64,000 nt of DNA, taken from contig NZ_LMFA01000022.1 of the NCBI RefSeq assembly GCF_001426565.1, positions 1,479 through 65,478 of the forward strand. The letters run 5' to 3'. Source of the DNA: Rhizobium sp. Root482. Its GTDB lineage: Bacteria; Pseudomonadota; Alphaproteobacteria; Rhizobiales; Rhizobiaceae. Each line of letters opens with the position of its first letter. Position 1 is the stretch's first letter. Both the position numbers and the translations under genes were made by a program. This document shows positions 36,995 to 45,781 of the stretch, piece after piece. The notes below the pieces were generated by a model, which saw nothing but the letters and a program-made list of their open reading frames with translations, was not told the DNA's origin and did no database searches.

Positions 36995-38244
36995 GCGCGG
37001 CCTACCTTTTGCAATGCCTTCGTGAAGAAATCCTCAGATCCGAAATTGCCGCTCTTGAGGGCGAGGCCGATCGGGCCGTTGCGGTCCGAAACGAGTGCGG
37101 GAACGCCCGGATCGATTTCCGCACCGATCTGCAGGCTCTGTACGCAAAGCGCTTCAATGACGGCGCCGGACGTCTCGCCGCCGCCCACCACAATGCGGCG
37201 TATGCCGCCGTCGGCAAGCGTACAGGCAAGCTCACCGAAGAACCGTTCGATGGCCGATGCCACCGCTTCACGGCCATAGGTCGCCTGCGCATCGGAAACC
37301 GCTTTGGCATCGGCGGTCGAATAAACGATTGGCTCACGGCCTTCCTGTGCACCCACCCAGTCTGCAACCCGGGCAACCTCTGTCCGGCCATCCATCAACT
37401 CGCCGGGATGAACGGCAAGGCCGGGATTGTCTCTGAGATGGTAGCTGACCTGTCTTTGGGATGCGGTCGAGCAGGAACCACAGAGCACAACGCCGGCTCC
37501 TCTGACGAAGGAGAGAAGCGGAGCACGATCGGATAAAAGACCGCGGTCGCGAAAATTCTGAGCCAATCCGATGGCAATGCCGGAGCCGCCGGTGATCAAC
37601 TTGTGACGCGCCGCCGCCTTGCCGAGAATGCGCAGGTCGTCGTCGGTGACGGCGTCGGTTACCACCAGCCGCCTGGAGGCATGGCTTTCGGTGTTGAACG
37701 CTTCGGTCAAAAATGAAGCTCCGGCGCGAACACCGTCGAGCGAAACAAAGCCAATCTCGCCGCGGGTCTGGCGCCGTAGCCAACGCCGCAGATCCGGATC
37801 GGTCATCGGGGTGAGAGGATGGTTCTCCATTCCCGATTCGCTGAGCAGCCTGTCGCCGACAAAGAGATGCCCCATGAAAACCCGCCGCCCCGTTGCCGGA
37901 AAGGCGGGGCAGACGATCGCGACATCGGAGCCGAGAAGATCGATCAGTGCCTCGGCCACAGGCCCGATATTACCGGACGGTGTGGAATCGAAGGTCGAGC
38001 AATATTTGAACAGGATCTGCTCGCAGCCCTGCGCCAGCAGCCACCGTGCTGCATCCAGGGATCGCTCGACTGCCTCGCTTGCGGGAACGGATCGTGTCTT
38101 CAGTGCAACGACACCGGCTTCGCAGGCGCCGGCCGTTCCGGTTGGTCCGACGAACAGGGTCGTCGCCATGCCGCCCTTGGCAAGGGTGTTGGCGAGATCG
38201 CTTGCCCCGGTAAAATCGTCGGCTATCGCACCCAGCAGCATCAA
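36991..38244 (-). CDS. otnK: 3-oxo-tetronate kinase (four-carbon acid sugar kinase)
   Basis: A 417-residue DUF1537 kinase. The N-terminal substrate domain starts GAIADDFTGASDLANTLAKGG, with the typical YCSTFDSTPSGNIGPV segment. The C-terminal nucleotide-binding domain has VGGGETSGAVIEAL and SGNFGSEDFF. It phosphorylates 3-oxo-tetronate at O4. It overlaps denD upstream by four bases and otnC downstream by four bases, giving tight coupling of the pathway enzymes. Confidence 0.92.
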   Translation of the reverse strand: MMLLGAIADDFTGASDLANTLAKGGMATTLFVGPTGTAGACEAGVVALKTRSVPASEAVERSLDAARWLLAQGCEQILFKYCSTFDSTPSGNIGPVAEALIDLLGSDVAIVCPAFPATGRRVFMGHLFVGDRLLSESGMENHPLTPMTDPDLRRWLRRQTRGEIGFVSLDGVRAGASFLTEAFNTESHASRRLVVTDAVTDDDLRILGKAAARHKLITGGSGIAIGLAQNFRDRGLLSDRAPLLSFVRGAGVVLCGSCSTASQRQVSYHLRDNPGLAVHPGELMDGRTEVARVADWVGAQEGREPIVYSTADAKAVSDAQATYGREAVASAIERFFGELACTLADGGIRRIVVGGGETSGAVIEALCVQSLQIGAEIDPGVPALVSDRNGPIGLALKSGNFGSEDFFTKALQKVGRA

Positions 38245-39239
38245 ACATGCTCCCGCGCGGGCAGCGCGTTTTCGAGTTCGTCCTCGATGTGAACGCGAAT
38301 GATGTCGTCGAAGGATTTTTCGGCCTTGAAACCGAGTTCTTCGGCCCGCTGTGCGTCGAAGCTCCGTGGCCAGCCGGCGATGATATCGGCCACGGCCTTG
38401 TCGGCTTCGCGGCGGATCAAGCCCGTGGCGCCATCGCCGGCCACCCGCCGCAACGCCTCGATCTGGTCGCCGACCGTTGCCGAAAGCCCGGGCATGGTGA
38501 TGGTACGGCGCGAGCCGAGCCGCGCGGTATCGAGCTCTGCTGCATGGATGATGAAATCCACGGCAGCCCGTGGGCTTGCAAACCAGTGCCGGACACTCTC
38601 GCTTACCGGAAGGACTGCTTCCTCGCCGATCAACGGTTCGCGCAGAATGCTGGAAAAGAAGCCGGAGGCAGCCTTGTTCGGTTTGCCGGGGCGGATCGAG
38701 ATCGTCGGCAGCCGGATTCCTATGCCGTCGAGGAAGCCCCGTCGGGAATAGTCAGCCAGGAGCAGTTCGCCGATAGCCTTCTGCGTGCCGTAGCTGGTCA
38801 ACGGGGTCAGGCAATGATTGTCGTCGATGATATCGGGCAAGGGTTCGCCGAAGACGACGATGGACGAGGTGAAGACCACCTTGGGGCAATAGGGGCGGTC
38901 CTTGCCGGCGAGGCGGATCGCCTCGAACAATGAGCGCGTGCCATCGAGATTGACGCTGTAGCCCTTTTCGAAATCGGCCTCCGCTTCACCCGACACGACG
39001 GCCGCCAGGTGGCAGATAAGGTCCGGGCGAGACTGAATCAGCCGCTCGGCGGTGCCCGGAAGCGAGAGATCGGCGGCGACGGTTTCGATCTCGCCGTCGA
39101 ATGCAGGCTGTTCCGGCGCGACGATATCGGCCAGGACAAGGCGGCGGATCGGCCGACCCTGCAGGTTTGTTTTGGCGACGAGCGATTGGACGAGCTTGCG
39201 GCCAAGCATGCCGGCGGCGCCGATAATCAGTATGTTCAT
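38241..39239 (-). CDS. denD: D-erythronate dehydrogenase (NAD-dependent epimerase/dehydratase family)
   Basis: A 332-residue short-chain-type enzyme with an N-terminal Rossmann motif NILIIGAAGMLGRKLVQSL and the active-site tyrosine/lysine in LTSYGTQKAIGELLL. It oxidises D-erythronate to 2-oxo-tetronate with NAD. The start is ATG 39239, one base after the regulator stop; an apparent long N-terminal extension upstream is the regulator read in another frame. Linkage to otnK, otnC and otnI supports the DenD assignment over generic nucleotide-sugar epimerases. Confidence 0.9.
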   Translation of the reverse strand: MNILIIGAAGMLGRKLVQSLVAKTNLQGRPIRRLVLADIVAPEQPAFDGEIETVAADLSLPGTAERLIQSRPDLICHLAAVVSGEAEADFEKGYSVNLDGTRSLFEAIRLAGKDRPYCPKVVFTSSIVVFGEPLPDIIDDNHCLTPLTSYGTQKAIGELLLADYSRRGFLDGIGIRLPTISIRPGKPNKAASGFFSSILREPLIGEEAVLPVSESVRHWFASPRAAVDFIIHAAELDTARLGSRRTITMPGLSATVGDQIEALRRVAGDGATGLIRREADKAVADIIAGWPRSFDAQRAEELGFKAEKSFDDIIRVHIEDELENALPAREHV

Positions 39240-39240
39240 G

Positions 39241-40020
39241 TCAAGCGGGCTCCTTGTCGCCATCCGTGACGGTGAAGGGGGCCGCCGCTTGGGCATTTTT
39301 CCCTTCATCGACCGCAAGGCTGGTATCGTGGATGCGCAGAATATGCTCGGAGAAGGCCGCAGCCACGGCGTCCGGATTGCGCATTTTAAGTGCGCGAACG
39401 ATGAACCGGTGGTCCTCCAGGCTCTTTTCGATGGCGCCGGGCTGGGCCATGGCAATACGGCGATGGTCGAGCATATAGGTGTAGAGATCGACCACGAAAT
39501 CGGCGAGCAGCCGGTTTGGCGACGCATAATAGATCGTCAGATGGAATTCCCGGTCGCAGATGAGAAAGCGGACCGGATCGTTGCACGCCATCTGCTGGGC
39601 AGCGATCGAATCCTCCAGCCGCCTTATATCGTCGTCGCTCAGATGCTTGGCCGCATCGGCGACGACGGCGGTTTCCACGAGAAGGCGGGCGGCGTGGACG
39701 GCGTCGAGGCTGTATCCATTGATCGATGTGGGGTTGGTGACGCCGATCCTCTGGGCGCCGACTTCGACGTCGACCCTTGCCACCCGCGTACGGGCGCCCT
39801 GGGAGACCTGAACGATACCTTCGGATGCCAGGCGCTGAACCGCGCCGCGCACGGTCTCGCGGCTGACCATCAGCATGGTCGCCAATTCTCGCTCGCTCGG
39901 CAGTTCGTCTCCGACCTGCAGGATGCCTGAAGCGATCAGGGAAACGATCTTGTCCCGGATCATTTCCTTGGCCGTCTGTTTGTGGATCGTTTCGTGTAGA
40001 GGGGAAAGCGGAGTTGCCAT
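39241..40020 (-). CDS. GntR/FadR-family transcriptional regulator
   Basis: A 259-residue regulator with an N-terminal winged helix-turn-helix (LPSERELATMLMVSRETVRGAVQRL, about residues 40-65) and a C-terminal all-helical FCD ligand domain whose metal/ligand histidines are seen in DREFHLTIY and HRFIVRAL and ISEHILRIH-like segments. It is the first gene of the den/otn operon. It probably represses both divergent operons and responds to a sugar acid. Repeated TGGACYAGTTAA sites lie 15-38 bp before its start codon. Confidence 0.9.
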   Translation of the reverse strand: MATPLSPLHETIHKQTAKEMIRDKIVSLIASGILQVGDELPSERELATMLMVSRETVRGAVQRLASEGIVQVSQGARTRVARVDVEVGAQRIGVTNPTSINGYSLDAVHAARLLVETAVVADAAKHLSDDDIRRLEDSIAAQQMACNDPVRFLICDREFHLTIYYASPNRLLADFVVDLYTYMLDHRRIAMAQPGAIEKSLEDHRFIVRALKMRNPDAVAAAFSEHILRIHDTSLAVDEGKNAQAAAPFTVTDGDKEPA

Positions 40021-40034
40021 TTGCTCACCGACGC

Positions 40035-40058
40035 TGGACTAGTTAATGGACCAGTTAA
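40035..40058. promoter_or_regulatory. Tandem TGGACYAGTTAA operator half-sites
   Basis: TGGACTAGTTAA (40035-40046) is followed immediately by TGGACCAGTTAA (40047-40058). The second shares ACCAGTT with the palindrome at 40335-40357, suggesting one regulator binds both. Their position before the GntR start codon fits autoregulation. Confidence 0.55.
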
Positions 40059-40334
40059 ACGATTGTTCTGACGCTGTCACCTGAAAAAATAAAAATCGCG
40101 GCAGTAGGATGGGCTGTTCAGGAGGGCGCTCCCCGAAGGCGGCGTCCCGATCACCGCCCGAAATCCCGGCTGATGACGGGTGAGGTGTTTTGTAAAGTCA
40201 TTTATTTTCTTATAGTTAGAGATGTTATTGGCGAATGAAAAATCTGAATGTCAATTTGTCGGAGGCGTCGGTCATCCGTGCTCGAAATATTCAGTCCCCA
40301 TGAGGGTGGTTTTATCTATGGAGGAGAAAAATTT

Positions 40335-40357
40335 ACTGGTCTGCTATAAGTACCAGT
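40335..40357. promoter_or_regulatory. ACTGGT-N11-ACCAGT palindrome, candidate GntR operator
   Basis: Perfect 6-bp arms flank an AT-rich 11-base spacer. The right arm touches the TTGACA hexamer of the transporter promoter, so binding would block RNA polymerase. Confidence 0.55.
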
Positions 40358-40385
40358 TGACAAGCGAATACCGGACCAATAGCGT
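40357..40385 (+). promoter_or_regulatory. Candidate promoter of the ABC transporter operon
   Basis: TTGACA at 40357-40362, a 17-bp spacer, then TAGCGT at 40380-40385. The -35 is perfect and the -10 weak, as expected for a regulated promoter. Confidence 0.45.
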
Positions 40386-40517
40386 GCCGTAATCGCAGCG
40401 AAAGGGCATGCTCTTTCAGTCTGTGGCTGGTTCTTGGAGGAGCCGCAAAACAATTGGGGGACCGTTCATGCGCCTGTTCGCAAGAAGCCTGGCTGCCGTG
40501 CGCCTTGGAGCGTTGTC

Positions 40518-42038
40518 GTGAGCATTGCCGATCATATCGCGCCGCCGGCCGACAAAAGTGTCCCTCGCGCCGTTCTTGTGGCCCGCGGCGTCACCAAGTC
40601 CTTTCCCGGCGTGCTGGCGCTCGACAATGTCGATTTCGATGTACGGGCGGGAGAGGTGACGGCCCTTCTCGGTGAAAACGGTGCGGGAAAGTCCACCCTC
40701 ATCAAGATGATGGCCGGCTTCTATGCGCCGGATGACGGCGAGATCACGGTCGATGGCGCGCCTTTGCATGCAGACCCGTCCTCGGCCCACCATATCGGTA
40801 TCGCGACCATTCACCAGGATGCGCATCTGGTGCCGGCCATGTCGGTGGCGGAAAACATCATGCTCGGCCGATGGCCGACCCACTATGGTTGGGTGCAGAT
40901 GAAGCGCCAGCGCGCGAAGGCGGCCGCCGCTCTTCTGCGGGTCGCCCCGCATCTCAATCCCTCCACCCCTGCCGGTCGCCTGTCGTCGGCTGACCAGCAA
41001 TTGGTCGAGATCGCCCGGGCGATCTCCGAGGATTCCAAGGTCCTCATCATGGATGAGCCGACGACCTCGCTCTCGCCACCGGAAATCGACCGCCTGTTTG
41101 CAGTCGTCGATGATCTGAAAAGCAAAGGCATGAGCATCGTCTTCGTGTCGCATTGGCTGGACGAAGTCTTCCGGATCGCCGACCGCGTCACGGTTCTGCG
41201 CGACGGCCGACTGGTCGGCAGCCGTCCGATCTGCGAGCTCGACCACGACAAGGTCATTCGCATGATGGTCGGTCGTGAGGTTCGCGATACGATTCTCAGC
41301 AAACGCCCCATTGGCGACGTGGTGCTACGGGTCAGCAATCTTTCGCGCCAGAACGTGCTCAGCGATATCTCCTTCGACGTCCGTGCCGGCGAAATCGTCG
41401 GCATGTCCGGCCTTGTCGGGGCAGGGCGCAGCGAAGTTGCCTCGTGCATCTTCGGCATCGATCCCTATGACAGCGGTTCCGTCGAGATTGCCGGGGAACC
41501 GATCCGGCCGAATGATCCGAAGGCCGCCATCGAGGCTGGAATCGGCCTTGTTCCGGAAGACCGCCGCCGGCAGGCCCTGGTCGGGCTGATGAGCGTCAAG
41601 AGTAATGTAACGCTCAGCCTGCTCGATCGCATCTCCTGTTTAGGGTTTCTCAGCATGGCCCGGGAGCAGGAGATCGCCGATCGCGAGATTCGGGCTCTGT
41701 CCGTCAAGACACCGTCATCGAGCACGCGTGTTTCAACGCTCTCGGGCGGCAATCAGCAAAAAGTGGTGCTGGCCCGATGGCTGGCGCGCAAGCCGAAACT
41801 GTTGATCCTCGACGAGCCGACAAAGGGCATCGATGTCGGGGCGAAATCGGAAATCAGCGAGCTGATCCTGCGATTGGCCGAAAGCGGCATGGCCATTCTG
41901 CTCATCAGTTCGGAATTGCCGGAAATATTGACGCTCACCGATCGCGTGCTGGTGATGCGCTCCGGCCGGATTTCCGCATCGCTGACACGGGAAGAGGCGA
42001 CCAGCGAAACGATCATGAGCTTTGCCACGACAGGCTAA
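40518..42038 (+). CDS. Sugar ABC transporter ATP-binding protein (RbsA/MglA type)
   Basis: A 506-residue protein with two fused ABC domains, the CUT2 pattern. Domain 1 has Walker [10 protein letters not shown] at 52-60, LSSADQQLVEIARA and VLIMDEPTTSL. Domain 2 has a degenerate Walker A (LVGAGRSE) but intact [15 protein letters not shown] and LLILDEPTKGIDVG. GTG 40518 (SIADHIAPP) follows GGAG; longer in-frame starts are unsupported. It is first in the divergent operon, and presumably powers uptake of the sugar acid or its precursor. Confidence 0.92.
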   Translation: MSIADHIAPPADKSVPRAVLVARGVTKSFPGVLALDNVDFDVRAGEVTALLGENGAGKSTLIKMMAGFYAPDDGEITVDGAPLHADPSSAHHIGIATIHQDAHLVPAMSVAENIMLGRWPTHYGWVQMKRQRAKAAAALLRVAPHLNPSTPAGRLSSADQQLVEIARAISEDSKVLIMDEPTTSLSPPEIDRLFAVVDDLKSKGMSIVFVSHWLDEVFRIADRVTVLRDGRLVGSRPICELDHDKVIRMMVGREVRDTILSKRPIGDVVLRVSNLSRQNVLSDISFDVRAGEIVGMSGLVGAGRSEVASCIFGIDPYDSGSVEIAGEPIRPNDPKAAIEAGIGLVPEDRRRQALVGLMSVKSNVTLSLLDRISCLGFLSMAREQEIADREIRALSVKTPSSSTRVSTLSGGNQQKVVLARWLARKPKLLILDEPTKGIDVGAKSEISELILRLAESGMAILLISSELPEILTLTDRVLVMRSGRISASLTREEATSETIMSFATTG

Positions 42039-42143
42039 GCGCGTCATCCGGGCGAGCGCCTGGATGAAAGAATATTCTAATATTGGCGCCTGCATGTCTG
42101 CATCCGGAGGATGCGCGCGGCACCAAGGCGAGGAGAACGACGA

Positions 42144-43214
42144 ATGGCAGTGGAGAACGCACCTATGACCGATCTTGTGCCCCGGCGATCCGGAGGGCTT
42201 TCGTCGCTGCGGGGTAAATTGTCCTTCATCGACCTGATGCAAAGCCTCGGCCTGATGGCGGTTATTCTTTTGGGTAGCGCGGTGATGAGCACGCTCAGCC
42301 CGGTCTTTGCAACCATCCGCAATATCGAGAACGTGCTGCAGTCGGCAACCATCATCGCGGTTGTCGCCATCGGTCAGACTTTCGTAATTCTGGTATCCGG
42401 CATCGATCTCTCGGTGGCCTCCGTGCTGGTTCTGTCATCGGTCCTTGCCGTCGGCCTTGTCCAGTTCCAGGGCTTTTCGCCTGAGATTGCCATCCTGGCC
42501 GCACTCGTTGCTGGTCTGGGTGTCGGCCTGATCAACGGTCTTGCGGTGACGAAGCTGCGCATTCCGGCGCTGATCGCAACCTTGGCTACGATGACGATCG
42601 CCCGCGGCCTTGCCTATATCTATTCCGGCGGCACCAACATCGCGCCAGTGCCACGCATTTTCATCGAGCTTCAGGCAAGTCGCGTTTTCGGCATTCCGGG
42701 CGTGATCGTGCTGACCCTGGTTCTGGCCGCCCTTGCCCAGATCGTATTGTCGCGCACCCGCTTCGGCCGGTCCGTCTATGCAACCGGCGGCAATCCGCTC
42801 GCGGCAAGGCTCGCCGGTATCAAGACCGAGCGTGTGATTATCGCCGCCTTCATGATTTCGGGCCTGATGTCTGCCGTCGCAGGTCTCTTGATCACCGCAC
42901 GCTTCGAGGCGGGCGCGGCAACCGCTGCGCAGGGACTGGAGCTTGCCGTCATCGCCGCGGTCGTCATCGGCGGCGTCAGCCTGTTCGGCGGCGAAGGCAA
43001 TATAGGCAGCATGCTGCTCGGGGTCCTGCTGCTCGGACTGGTGCAAAACGCCGTCAACCTGTTGAACGTACCGCCGAACTGGGACTCGGTGGTGAGCGGC
43101 CTGGTGATTGCAGCGGCCGCCGCACTCGATGTCTACCGGAGAAGCTATCTGGAGGCTGGAATGCGCAAGAAGGTTATCGCGACCAAGGCTGGCAAACAAC
43201 AAAAGCCGTCCTAG
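42144..43214 (+). CDS. Sugar ABC transporter permease (RbsC type)
   Basis: A 356-residue membrane protein with about 8-10 hydrophobic helices and the CUT2 permease signatures ATIIAVVAIGQTFVILVSGIDLSV, NGLAVTKLRIPALIATLATM and GGEGNIGSMLLGVLLLG. ATG 42144 (MAVENAPMTD) follows GAGGAG. It is part of the importer with the flanking ATPase and binding protein. Confidence 0.92.
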   Translation: MAVENAPMTDLVPRRSGGLSSLRGKLSFIDLMQSLGLMAVILLGSAVMSTLSPVFATIRNIENVLQSATIIAVVAIGQTFVILVSGIDLSVASVLVLSSVLAVGLVQFQGFSPEIAILAALVAGLGVGLINGLAVTKLRIPALIATLATMTIARGLAYIYSGGTNIAPVPRIFIELQASRVFGIPGVIVLTLVLAALAQIVLSRTRFGRSVYATGGNPLAARLAGIKTERVIIAAFMISGLMSAVAGLLITARFEAGAATAAQGLELAVIAAVVIGGVSLFGGEGNIGSMLLGVLLLGLVQNAVNLLNVPPNWDSVVSGLVIAAAAALDVYRRSYLEAGMRKKVIATKAGKQQKPS

Positions 43215-43388
43215 CAGAACAGCATCGGCAAGTCCGTCCAGTCGCGTTCCACAGCACCGCGCGGCTTGCCTTTGAACGTGCCTTTTCGTGACAGCATCGG
43301 CAACAGGACGCATCACCGCAAGCGGTTATGCTCGGGTTCTCCTTGTCTGTCGTTCGGGAGAAGTGGTCCAATTGGGAGGAGAAAAACC

Positions 43389-44396
43389 ATGGATATCAAC
43401 AGAACAATGACGACGACCAGACGGATGTTTCTGAGCCTTGCTGCAGGTGCCGCAGCACTGACGATGGGAAGCGCGGGTTTCGGCACGGCTGCCCTTGCGC
43501 AGGAGAGCGCGCTGAAAGGCAAAAGCCTTGCCTATATCGCCTTCGGCCTGCAATACGAATACCAGGTCACGCTGGTCGAGCACGTCAAGAAGCTCGCCGC
43601 TGAAAAGGGCATGACCATTTCCGTCTATGACGGCAAGGGCGACGCCAGCACCCAGACGACGCAGCTGCTCGACGTCGTCAGCAAGCAGCCCGATATCATC
43701 CTTCTGAACCCGGTGGATGCGACCCTCCTGCAGGGTGGCGTGCGCAAGGCGAATGAATCGAAAATCCCGCTGTTCATGCTGGAGAACCTGCCGCCCGAAG
43801 GCGAATGGGTTGCCTATAATACATTCGACGACGTTGCCGGCGGCGCTGCCGCTGCCGATGCCGTGGCAAAGCTGACCGGCGGCAAGGGTCTCGTTCTCGA
43901 AGTGCGTGGCGCCATCGGTTCCGGCCAGTCGGAAAAGCGCTACAAGGGCTTCCATGACCAGATGGACGCAAAATATCCGGATATCAAGATCGAAACGTTG
44001 AAGGCCGAATGGACGGCCGACAATGCGCAGACGCTGACCGTCGATGCGTTTACCCGCGATCCGAACGTGGCAGCCATCTGGGCACACAACGACGAGATGA
44101 TCCGCGGCGTCGTCTCGGCGCTGCGCCAGATCGATCGCCTGAAGAAGCCCGGCGAGGAAGGCCATATTCCGGTCATCGGCTTCGACGGAACGCCGCTCGG
44201 CTTGCAGCGTATCCGTGAAGGGACGCAGGATGCCGATGTTGGCCAGAACCCCTTCTCGATGGGGACTTCGATTGTCGGGGAAATGGAAAACCATTTTGCC
44301 GGAAAGCCGGTCGCCAAGGAAACGCTGATCCAGCCGGTGATGATCTGGAAGGAAAACGTCGACAGCACGGACAACTGGGGCAACATGGTCAAGTAA
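43389..44396 (+). CDS. Sugar ABC transporter substrate-binding protein (Tat signal)
   Basis: A 335-residue periplasmic binding protein of the RbsB type. The N terminus TTTRRMFLSLAAGAAALTMG carries a twin-arginine motif and ends near TAALAQE, so export folded through Tat is predicted, less common for this class. The mature part has LVEHVKKLAAEKGMTISVYD, LLNPVDATLLQGGV, and GFDGTPLGLQRIREG. ATG 43389 follows GGGAGGAG. A strong hairpin follows the stop. Confidence 0.9.
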   Translation: MDINRTMTTTRRMFLSLAAGAAALTMGSAGFGTAALAQESALKGKSLAYIAFGLQYEYQVTLVEHVKKLAAEKGMTISVYDGKGDASTQTTQLLDVVSKQPDIILLNPVDATLLQGGVRKANESKIPLFMLENLPPEGEWVAYNTFDDVAGGAAAADAVAKLTGGKGLVLEVRGAIGSGQSEKRYKGFHDQMDAKYPDIKIETLKAEWTADNAQTLTVDAFTRDPNVAAIWAHNDEMIRGVVSALRQIDRLKKPGEEGHIPVIGFDGTPLGLQRIREGTQDADVGQNPFSMGTSIVGEMENHFAGKPVAKETLIQPVMIWKENVDSTDNWGNMVK

Positions 44397-44416
44397 TCAT
44401 TCCGCCCGAATGACAA

Positions 44417-44446
44417 GCCGGGGCGCGGATCAAGGCGCGCCCCGGC
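44417..44446 (+). terminator. Strong hairpin after the binding-protein gene
   Basis: GCCGGGGCGCG pairs with CGCGCCCCGGC (11 bp, 8-base loop) 20 bases after the stop. There is no T tract. Such hairpins commonly stabilise binding-protein mRNA and reduce read-through to downstream genes. Confidence 0.6.
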
Positions 44447-44480
44447 CCTCTACCGAATGAATGACGTTCAGGAGCTTGTA

Positions 44481-45734
44481 GTGAACACGACAGATATCAT
44501 GAAGCCGGACCACGCCCGCAACATGCGCCTTATCGGACACTCGGATCAGGGCGGCCGGGCCGATGGCATTCAGGTGATGGTGGAAAATGGTTTTGCCTAT
44601 ATCGGCCATCTGTTCAGCCAGGGCTTTTCGATCGTCGATGTACGCGACCCTAAAAATCCGAAGCCTGCGGGATATGTCGCGGCACCTGCGAACACCTGGA
44701 ACGTCCATCTCCAGGTGGCCGACAACCTGCTTCTGGTAATCCACGGCAAGGATGTCTTCGCTGATGCCGCCTTTGCCGACGAGGCAAGTTATTACAAGGC
44801 CGCCGCCGGAACCGCGCTCGGTACCACCAGGCCAACGGGGGCGCGCAATTGGGATGCCGGGCTGGCAGTCTATGACATTTCGACGCCTGGCCAGCCGAAA
44901 CGGATCGGTTTCATGCCGGTGTCAGGCGGCATTCACCGCATCTGGTACACGGGTGGCCGATGGGCCTATGTGTCGGCGCTGCTCGACGGTTATACCGATT
45001 TCATTTTCATGACCATCGACATGTCCGACCCGGCGCAACCGCGCGAAGCGGGACGCTATGCGCTGCCGGGCATGAACCAGGCTGCCGGCGAGATCCCGTC
45101 ATGGGAAGCCAACAGGAAATTCGGACTGCACCATGCGCTCGTCGACGGCGATATCGCCTGGGGCGCCTGGCGCGATGCCGGTCTCGTGGTGATGGATGTC
45201 GCCGACCGTGCCAATCCGAAGCTGATCAAGCATGTCAACTGGTCGCCGCCATTCCAGGGCGGCACGCATAATTGCCTGCCGCTTGCCGATCGCGACCTGC
45301 TGGTCGTGCTGGACGAGGCGGTGCTGGACGATTTCGAGGATGGCTTGAAGAACATCTGGCTGTTCGATGTCAAGGACCCGGCCAATCCCGTGCCGGTCTC
45401 GACCATGCCGCCGCCGACCGATGCCGATTATCCGCACAAGGGTGCGCACTACGGCCCTCACAATATCCATGAGAACCGGCCGGGAACCTTCCAGAGTTCG
45501 ACCCTGATCTTTTCGACCTGGCAGAATGCAGGCGTACGGGTTTTCGATATCGCCAATGCCCGCCAGCCGAGGGAAGTCGGTGCGTTGGTGCCGCCGCCGC
45601 CACGCTCGATGATGGACCAGCGCCCGGGCAAGAAACCGATTATTCAGACCTGCGATATCTTCGTCGATAAAGCGGGCCTCATCTACGTGACCGACTACAA
45701 TGCCGGTCTCTACGTGATGGAATTCAACGGGTAA
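44481..45734 (+). CDS. LVIVD-repeat beta-propeller protein
   Basis: About 417 residues with several LVIVD-type repeats, for example FAYIGHLFSQGFSIVDVRDPKNP, GLAVYDISTPGQPKRIG, AGLVVMDVADRANP and AGVRVFDIANARQPREVG, which form a beta-propeller. No signal peptide is visible, so it seems cytoplasmic. Conserved histidines (GGIHRIWY, GLHHALVDG, GGTHNCLP, YGPHNIHENRPG) hint at a metal site and enzymatic activity. GTG 44481 follows AGGAG and is preferred over ATG 44457. Its place between importer and oxidoreductase suggests a lactonase-, isomerase- or dehydratase-like role; this is inference. Confidence 0.75.
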   Translation: MNTTDIMKPDHARNMRLIGHSDQGGRADGIQVMVENGFAYIGHLFSQGFSIVDVRDPKNPKPAGYVAAPANTWNVHLQVADNLLLVIHGKDVFADAAFADEASYYKAAAGTALGTTRPTGARNWDAGLAVYDISTPGQPKRIGFMPVSGGIHRIWYTGGRWAYVSALLDGYTDFIFMTIDMSDPAQPREAGRYALPGMNQAAGEIPSWEANRKFGLHHALVDGDIAWGAWRDAGLVVMDVADRANPKLIKHVNWSPPFQGGTHNCLPLADRDLLVVLDEAVLDDFEDGLKNIWLFDVKDPANPVPVSTMPPPTDADYPHKGAHYGPHNIHENRPGTFQSSTLIFSTWQNAGVRVFDIANARQPREVGALVPPPPRSMMDQRPGKKPIIQTCDIFVDKAGLIYVTDYNAGLYVMEFNG

Positions 45735-45781
45735 GGCGGGCCGAAGCTTCCGTCGCCATCGCATTTGAAAGGACTATCTCC

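Larger units (their letters stand above)
40021..40517. other. Divergent regulatory region of the erythronate-type locus
   Basis: About 500 bp between the GntR gene and the ABC transporter, with no supported gene. It holds the TGGACYAGTTAA direct repeats, the ACTGGT-N11-ACCAGT palindrome, a TTGACA promoter and an AT-rich stretch around 40200-40240. Confidence 0.6.

Noticed and set aside
39240-39527. N-terminal extension of denD by 96 codons
   Set aside because: It is the regulator gene read in another frame; ATG 39239 begins directly with the Rossmann motif.
43217-43301. Direct repeat ACAGCATCGGCAA on either side of a short intergenic segment
   Set aside because: A 13-base match with no symmetry, no promoter overlap and no partner elsewhere in the locus; too weak to call an operator.
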